Below are positions 57,911 through 64,000 of a DNA stretch of 64,000 nucleotides, in pieces (position 1 is the first letter of the stretch; every line of letters begins with the position of its first letter). The DNA lies in contig NW_021167085.1 of the NCBI RefSeq assembly GCF_003711515.1, positions 745,649 through 809,648 on the forward strand, written 5' to 3'. The position numbers were made by a program, and so were the translations under genes. The notes beneath the pieces were generated by a model. The model worked only from the letters and a program-made list of their open reading frames with translations, was not told the origin of the DNA and searched no databases. The stretch comes from Sodiomyces alkalinus F11. Lineage: Eukaryota; Ascomycota; Sordariomycetes; Glomerellales; Plectosphaerellaceae.

Positions 57911-59395
57911 ATGTCGCCGGAGGAGGAGCGAAGACAGGCCCTCGACGCCTACCGGGCCGAGCTCATCAAGTCCAGAGAACTCGAGGCTAAGCTGAAGACC
58001 ACGCGTTTGGAGATTCGGGAACTGCAAAAGGAGTATGATCGGACCGAAGATGCCATCAAAGCTCTGCAGAGCGTGGGTCAAATAATCGGCGAGGTTCTAA
58101 AACAGCTCCCCGACGAGCGATGTGAGTTCTCCTCGTTCCACGCACTCACTGATTGTCTCTGCCGCGCGCATGGTTGGCTAACTAACGGGGTGGCCTTTTG
58201 CCTTTTTGCGTCTACAGTCATCGTCAAGGCCTCATCTGGCCCCCGCTACGTTGTCGGATGCCGATCGAAGCTCGACAAGTCCAAGCTGAAGCAGGGCACT
58301 CGTGTTGCGTTGGATATGACCACTCTCACCATCATGCGCATGCTTCCCCGCGAGGTCGACCCGCTTGTATACAACATGTCTTTGGAGGACCCTGGCCAAG
58401 TCAGCTTCGCTGGTATCGGCGGTCTCAATGACCAGATCCGCGAGCTGCGCGAGGTCATTGAGTTGCCCTTGAAGAACCCAGAGCTTTTCTTACGTGTGGG
58501 CATCAAACCCCCCAAGGGAGTTCTTGTGAGTTTCAACTCTCCGGTCTAGCCTAAGCGTAATCGCATACTTACGAAACACAGCTCTACGGACCTCCCGGAA
58601 CTGGCAAGACGCTGTTGGCTCGGGCAGTCGCTAGCAGCCTGGAGACAAACTTCTTGAAGGGTACGTTTTTTTTCTTTGTCTCCCGTCTCGTGGCTTCATT
58701 CCGCAGAGAAGCAGAGAAAACAACTTGTCGGAAACTAATAAACTGGCAGTTGTGTCATCCGCCATCGTCGACAAGTACATTGGAGAGTCGGCACGGTTGA
58801 TTCGAGAGATGTTTGGCTTTGCCAAGGAGCACGAACCATGCATCATCTTCATGGATGAGATCGACGCCATCGGCGGACGAAGGTTTTCCGAAGGAACCAG
58901 CGCGGATCGAGAAATTCAAAGAACTCTTATGGAGCTGCTAAACCAGCTCGACGGTTTCGACTACCTCGGCAAGACCAAGATCATCATGGCCACCAACCGC
59001 CCAGATACCCTAGATCCCGCCCTACTTCGTGCCGGTCGTCTGGACCGCAAGATTGAGATTCCTCTTCCCAACGAGGTGGGCCGGTTGGAGATCCTCAAGA
59101 TCCACGCTGCCGGTGTCGTCACTGAGGGAGAGATTGATTTTGAGAGCGTGGTCAAGATGAGCGACGGTCTCAACGGCGCCGATTTGCGGAACGTGGTCAC
59201 TGAGGCGTAAGTTTGCTCTGTGTTTTATTTTTAACCCCCCCCCCCCCCCCCAGTACTTAACTGATCTTTTATAGTGGTCTTTTTGCCATCAAGGACTACC
59301 GCGACGCCATCAGCCAAGATGACTTCAATAAGGCGGTGCGCAAGGTAGCGGAGGCGAAGAAGCTCGAAGGCAAACTCGAGTATCAGAAACTGTAG
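57911..59395 (+). CDS. RPT4: 26S proteasome regulatory ATPase Rpt4 (PSMC6), five exons, 391 aa
   Basis: Exons are 57911..58121, 58218..58525, 58582..58660, 58750..59206 and 59275..59395; introns are 96, 56, 89 and 68 nt. An N-terminal coiled coil (about residues 10-60) precedes the OB domain ([20 protein letters not shown]). The AAA+ domain has Walker A GPPGTGKT (176-183, K182), Walker [13 protein letters not shown] (D235, E236), the sensor block [11 protein letters not shown] and arginine fingers in [12 protein letters not shown]. It ends [11 protein letters not shown] and, as usual for Rpt4, lacks the HbYX tail. Rpt4 is one of six ATPases that unfold substrates in the 19S base. Intron 4 has a C17 tract (59235-59251) and an unused CAG just after it; the TAG at 59272-59274 is the acceptor that keeps frame. 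Confidence 0.97.
59235..59251 (+). repeat. C17 homopolymer in RPT4 intron 4
   Basis: Seventeen consecutive C residues within the last RPT4 intron, immediately before an AG dinucleotide that would serve as a proximal 3' splice site. Homopolymer length here may be affected by sequencing error. Confidence 0.9.
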
Positions 59396-62300
59396 AGAGA
59401 TGACGAGGAATGCAACACATTAACATAATGCTGGTTGAATTGCAAACCGGAAGCTCGCGGCTGGGATGGCCTTCACAAGGGGCGAGGCCAAAGATTCTGG
59501 GTGTGACCAGTGGATGAAACATAAAGCCGTGTGAAACTGTACATTACCCCGATCTGTGCCCGAAGAATGGAGTTGGTCGAGAACATGATCAGGAGCGGTA
59601 TTCGATTGCATGATACGGTCCTCGTACCTTTGCAAGCGTGACTGCATTGCTCTTTAGGGTAGATTAGTTGGGCCGTCCGAACTTGCACGTGCAAAGGGCC
59701 ACGACTGAGCAACAGATGCATCAAGTCAAGACAGGAAGTACCACTCATGGGAGGCGATAATTCTAGGTAGCGGTACCTAGCGCAGAAGCGGTAAATAGAT
59801 CGGACTCGGAGACAGCGCATTACTTGATAGAATACAGCTTGAGACACCGCCCACGTGCCGAATCCAGCTATGAGGAACTTAGGTATCACTCAAAATAGGG
59901 CCCATCCGCGCCCAAGGGGTGAAAGATATGAACGGCGGCTGTTCCATTTCGGATCTGAGGACATCCAGGGCTGACAAGGAGAAGTTTATGGTAGGCCCGA
60001 ATCGCTAGGGGTGCCGGCATGCTGACATGCTTACTGTCCGTCAATGGTTGCTCTGACGCTATGCAATTGGCGTCAAGGAAACAAGCACTGACGCTACGTG
60101 ATAGGCAGGACAAAAGGCAATCCATTCAGCCGCAACCGCAGAAATGTTTCCTGCTTACGGAGTGCGGCTCTCGCCGTCCCATCAGCACAGGCTACTGGGT
60201 AGTATGCCGCGATTGCTGACCGGTTTGTTTCTTTGGTGCTTCATCCTCGGCTTGCGTGAAAACGGTCCAAAGACGATTGCCTGATGCGGAAAAGCACCTG
60301 CGAATGGCGTAGTCTAAGCCTCCAAGTGGCCTCAAGTAAAAGCAAGCAGGGAACGAGATGCTATTCTTGGAGTTCTTCCCGAGCTAGAGATAACCGGGCA
60401 GGGGGGAGACCCCTTTTTTCTGTGGCTGTGACATGGACAACAACGTCGACACGACGATCATGCCAAGTCTAGTAGCACTGTGGCGTTGGAAAGAAGCGCG
60501 ACGGTGTGACCCCACTCGGTTGCGCATCAGCACTTCGGCCACTACTGTAAGGTAGGCAATCTGTGTGTGCAAAGTGCAGCATCGAAGGGCAAGGGTCACT
60601 AGTGTCCGTACTGAGAGCCGGGTTCCCTGGGCATCGAAGATGCGTGCAGCGCTTGATGGGTTGTTCAGTTCAGTTCAGTCGACCAAATCAGCCCCCACTG
60701 CTCTGCTCGTAATCTGTATAAGGTATAGGTAGCACCTTTAAGCTAAGCCCTCTGGCAAGTCGGGGGGTGGGTTTGTATTTTTTTCTTCTTTTTCGCGTTG
60801 TTTCCTTCGCTTTTCTTCGTTGTTGTTGTTGTAGTAGAAAGACAAACGATCAACGGCCACAAGCTACCTTAGCTTCGTAGGCAAGCGGGGTCTATAAGGT
60901 AATCGATAAATCCATGCTGGTTGCCTCTCTTATCTGGCTTTGAGCACGGGGTTTTGCGGTGACTCTGCTCGGGTGGGGGCACGGCCTTGTTGACCAGGGA
61001 AAAGGGGGTTCAAAAGTACGCTAAGGGGGGCGAATGCGTAAATACGAAGTTGGAGCAATTGGGACGATGCGACCCCAGACAGGAACAGGTGTGTGTACGG
61101 AGAATGTCCCTAAATCGTAGTCCAGGGCACACCCTCCCACACAGAGGATGTATGAAGAAGGAAACAAGCAAATGTCAGAAAATTGACCTGTATTTGGTGT
61201 TTTCCTTGTTTCTTTCCTAGAGATCGTTGAGATCCGGTGCCTGGCCCTGTTGCTTGTGTTGGAGGTATGTACGGAGTAAAGAAGCTTGACGAGTGATCGG
61301 AGTCCATTGATTGGCAAGGGACACACTTGGGTTGAGGTGCAGCATTCGCCGGCCTCAGGGGCTAGGGCCAGGGACTGGTGCCAGTGCCTGTTGTTCCTTC
61401 AGACCAGTACCGGTAGGTATTACCCGTGGCACCGGCCGCTGGGAAGCCGCTGGTTGCCTGTGAGTACCTTACATATGAGATCAGAGGGGGGAGTGTCAGA
61501 TCGTTAATTACCTCGAGATTCAAATCGTGACGTGGGCTTGATGTTGGTTGACCTTTAAGCTGCGACTACCTGGCCCAACTAAGGCCCCTGGAAGTGCAGC
61601 GCACCTTACCTTAGTTACCTAAGGATACTATGCGTAATTACTTTCGAGTAAGGTAGCTTCTTGACCTGATACCAGATAAGGCACCAGACAGGAATCTTTG
61701 CTGGACGCATCAAAGCTGAGCCCAGTCTTTACGTTGTCAGTTCCCCTCGTTTGTAAGGGGCATGATGTCAAAACAAAACAACAAACTCCCAAACAACTAA
61801 AGTTACTATTGGATTTGGCACTATGGGTGGGACAAAAAAGAAAGAAAGAAAGAAACCCGCCAGGAAAGCTAACAAGTCCGTTTAGATTGGTTTCTTCTGG
61901 TTGAACCCCCCTCGAAACCCACCACATATGTCCAGTTACGTACTCTCCTCGATCATCTTGACCGCAATCCGTCGTAAATGCGACATGAAGGCTTCACCGC
62001 TTCCTGAACTTCGCACTTTTAGCACGTTGGGGGCGGAATAAGTGTACCTACATAGAAAGAAACATTAAGAGATCAGGTCCATGAATGTATCTGGACTTCT
62101 ACGCCGTATTTCTGACCGAAGACCTGTGCGGGTAGTGCTTGGCCCGTGTTGACCAAGAATCCGACGGATCACAGGTTCACTTTGACCTCAGAGCAGGCAT
62201 GCAATGTAGATACATACGAATACTCCGTGGAGCGTTTTTCGAGGTTTGGGCTCCATCAGGTACCGTATCCAAACGGTCGGGGTGATTCGTAGCACCGAGA

Positions 62301-62945
62301 AAAATGCCGGCTTGACAGTTGACGGTTCGTTGAGGCGATGTTCTTCTGTCATGTTCTTTTCCCCCTTACTGTTTCCGTTACCCGCCAAGTTAACCCCCCA
62401 TTTAACACGAGGTGCGGAGAATTAGAGGTACGCACTGCGAATGCAACCTTGTGTCCGCTGCAATACTTCGTACCTCGTACGTACTTCGTAGCTTGCAGCA
62501 CCCGTGCTCTCCGCTTTGAACCCCCCGTGGTCGGGTCTGCAATGCGCCCCTCCTTCTCCCCACTACCCGAACCTACCTGCGCTTGCCTTTCGATTGCTTC
62601 GCCAGTCTAGCCCCATGCTTGCCCATCTGAGACGGTAGTCCTTGGACATGCCCATAAAAGCTGTCCAAGCTCCCGCGTTTTCCTTCTTCCTAAGCCTCCA
62701 TCCCCTTACTATCCCGTTACTTTTTCTCCTTCCCTTCTACATACCTCTCGTCGTCGTCCTGTTCTACTCCTCGATACCCCCTTCCACTGCGAACGACAGC
62801 CATCGTCTTACTCTATTCGCACTCTCTCGGTATCATTCGTTCACACCACTATTATTGCCGCCATTACCTTCGTTCGACGACATCCATCGATCTCGAGTCT
62901 CTCGCCTTTTCCATCTTCGTACGCAACTCGAAATAATAAGTCAAG
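59396..62945. other. Intergenic 3.55 kb: RPT4 3' flank and GFA1 upstream region
   Basis: No supported protein gene. It contains a TTCAG pentamer repeat (60665-60679), a T-rich stretch near 60776-60800, CCTTAGTTACCTAAGG words (61609-61624), and a dense CTTCGTACCTCGTACGTACTTCG cluster at 62466-62490. The last 300 nt are pyrimidine-rich and form the GFA1 leader. No RNA gene was recognised. Confidence 0.5.
62651..62658 (+). promoter_or_regulatory. Possible TATA-like element of GFA1
   Basis: A CATAAAAG word lies about 295 nt before the GFA1 ATG. From there to 62945 the plus strand is C/T-rich and contains no ATG, as expected of a 5' leader beginning a short distance downstream. The closest upstream ATG, at 62648, would overlap the GFA1 start in another frame, so transcription starting after it makes sense. 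Confidence 0.35.
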
Positions 62946-64000
62946 ATGTGGTATGTATGGGCTTTCCCCTTGTGTTCCTTGCTACACCTTAATGTGTGAA
63001 AAGGGGGCATTGCTATCCTTCTATAACACATTCACCCTGTCCCTTTCTCAAGGCTCCTCTACCGGTGCCCCAATTACAGCTTCGGAGCCTCCCTCTGAGG
63101 TTCGAGAGGAGTGCGAGAGTCAATAAAAAGGGGAGAGGGGGAGTCGCCCTACCCTCAGTCATGCATGGCACCACACCCGCAGTTGTGTTCGACTCGCACT
63201 GCCCAGCTTGCTGCTCACCGCATACCCCTCACTTCGCACTCGCTCGGTTCTCGGAATTTCCCTGCAAACCATCTGTGGCTAATAATCGTTTTTTTCTACA
63301 GCGGTATTTTCGGATACGTGAACTACCTGGTGGAGAAGGACCGCAAATTCATCCTCGATACTCTGATTAATGGTGGGTAAAACTGTCCGCCATCGGCTCC
63401 CTCCTAATATTCCTAGCGTTGAAAATGCGCTGGATTCCCCTGAATCCGGTTCTTTCATTGCTTTGTCCCTCCTTGAAGCCCCACTAGCTTCGTACCCATA
63501 ATCATTGTCCCCTCAGCAACTTGCCAATAGCCCGACTGCGCCGCCTCCCCCCGGTGCTGACACTGACGTCTCTGCCCACTCGTCTAGGTCTCTCACGCCT
63601 CGAATACAGAGGATACGACTCAGCCGGCCTAGCGATAGATGGTGACAAGAAAAATGAGGTTCTTGCGTACAAGGAGGTCGGCAAGGTCGCCAAACTGAAG
63701 CAGCTCATCGAGGAGGCCAAGCCCGACCTTACCTGCGTGTTCGACTCTCACGCCGGTATTGCCCACACCCGCTGGGCTACTCACGGTCCTCCCTCGCGCG
63801 TCAACTGCCACCCTCACAGGTACGCTCAATTGCAAAATCACAACAGGCCAACCTCTGAGCTAGTCGTGTCAATTTCCCCGTCTTTCCCCACGGGAATGCG
63901 CCCTTGTGCGAAAGACAACGAGAAGGAGGAATGACTCGTGTGGACATTATCGGGTTGCCTTGTTTATTTTATGTTTTTCTGCCGTGCTTCGGGGCTGTAA
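62946..64000 (+). CDS. GFA1: Glutamine:fructose-6-phosphate amidotransferase GFA1, 5' part (truncated by window end)
   Basis: Exons visible are 62946..62950 (ATG TG, 5 nt), 63302..63372 and 63588..63819; introns are 351 and 215 nt, and a third intron opens at 63820 with no acceptor in the window. The spliced start reads [20 protein letters not shown], then [20 protein letters not shown] and [13 protein letters not shown], which is the class II glutamine amidotransferase domain. Cys2 is the N-terminal nucleophile after removal of Met, so the first intron splits its codon (TG|C). The isomerase (SIS) domains lie beyond 64000. GFA1 makes glucosamine-6-phosphate, the committed step to UDP-GlcNAc for chitin and N-glycans, in the cytosol. 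The residues after [13 protein letters not shown] match the family up to NCHPHR, where exon 3 ends. Confidence 0.95.

Overview
The window is nuclear DNA of a filamentous ascomycete (Pezizomycotina, most likely a Sordariomycete). The evidence is short introns (50-130 nt, one of 351 nt) with CTAAC/CTGAC-type branch sites, compact genes on both strands, and proteins restricted to or typical of moulds: the conidiation regulator FlbC, the pH-signalling protein PalC, the polarity marker Rax2 and a KAR9-family protein. Coding DNA is GC-rich at third positions, so long antisense shadow frames are common and were discarded. I see no transposon, CRISPR array, rRNA, convincing tRNA or secondary-metabolite cluster. 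Species-level assignment is not possible from the sequence alone. || Layout: 1-896, 3' end of a NUP159-like nucleoporin. 897-8851, gene desert. 8852-10164 (-), flbC in four exons. 10165-19349, a second gene desert lying upstream of flbC. 19350-22127 (-), PSO2/SNM1 crosslink-repair nuclease. 23354-27167 (-), RAX2. 30030-31272 (-), ARPC2/ARC35 in five exons. 32096-35068 (+), DIP2/UTP12. 35375-36088 (+), LSM2 in four exons. 36916-40620 (-), SF3B1/HSH155. 41067-42474 (-), OGG1. 42906-44808 (-), ALG6. 45389-46978 (+), palC. 47910-51617 (-), KAR9-like. 54872-56554 (+), a fungal protein of unknown function. 57911-59395 (+), RPT4. 62946 to the window end (+), 5' part of GFA1. || The genes are housekeeping functions that do not form a pathway: pre-mRNA splicing (LSM2, SF3B1), ribosome biogenesis (DIP2), DNA repair (PSO2, OGG1), protein turnover (RPT4), glycan and chitin precursor synthesis (ALG6, GFA1) and cell polarity/cytoskeleton (RAX2, ARPC2, KAR9-like). 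The developmental regulator flbC is the exception and is set between about 8 kb and 9 kb of apparently gene-free DNA. I rebuilt exon structures by checking splice sites, reading phase and family similarity together; all multi-exon models given are phase-consistent. || No previously undescribed system is evident. The most interesting points are the isolated flbC locus; a GC-AG intron in ARPC2; a GFA1 first exon of only 5 nt that splits the catalytic cysteine codon; a proximal acceptor after a C17 tract in RPT4 that would create a premature stop; many short palindromic GTAC/CCTAGG-type words in non-coding DNA; a conserved fungal orphan protein; and a weak candidate small spliced gene in the first desert.
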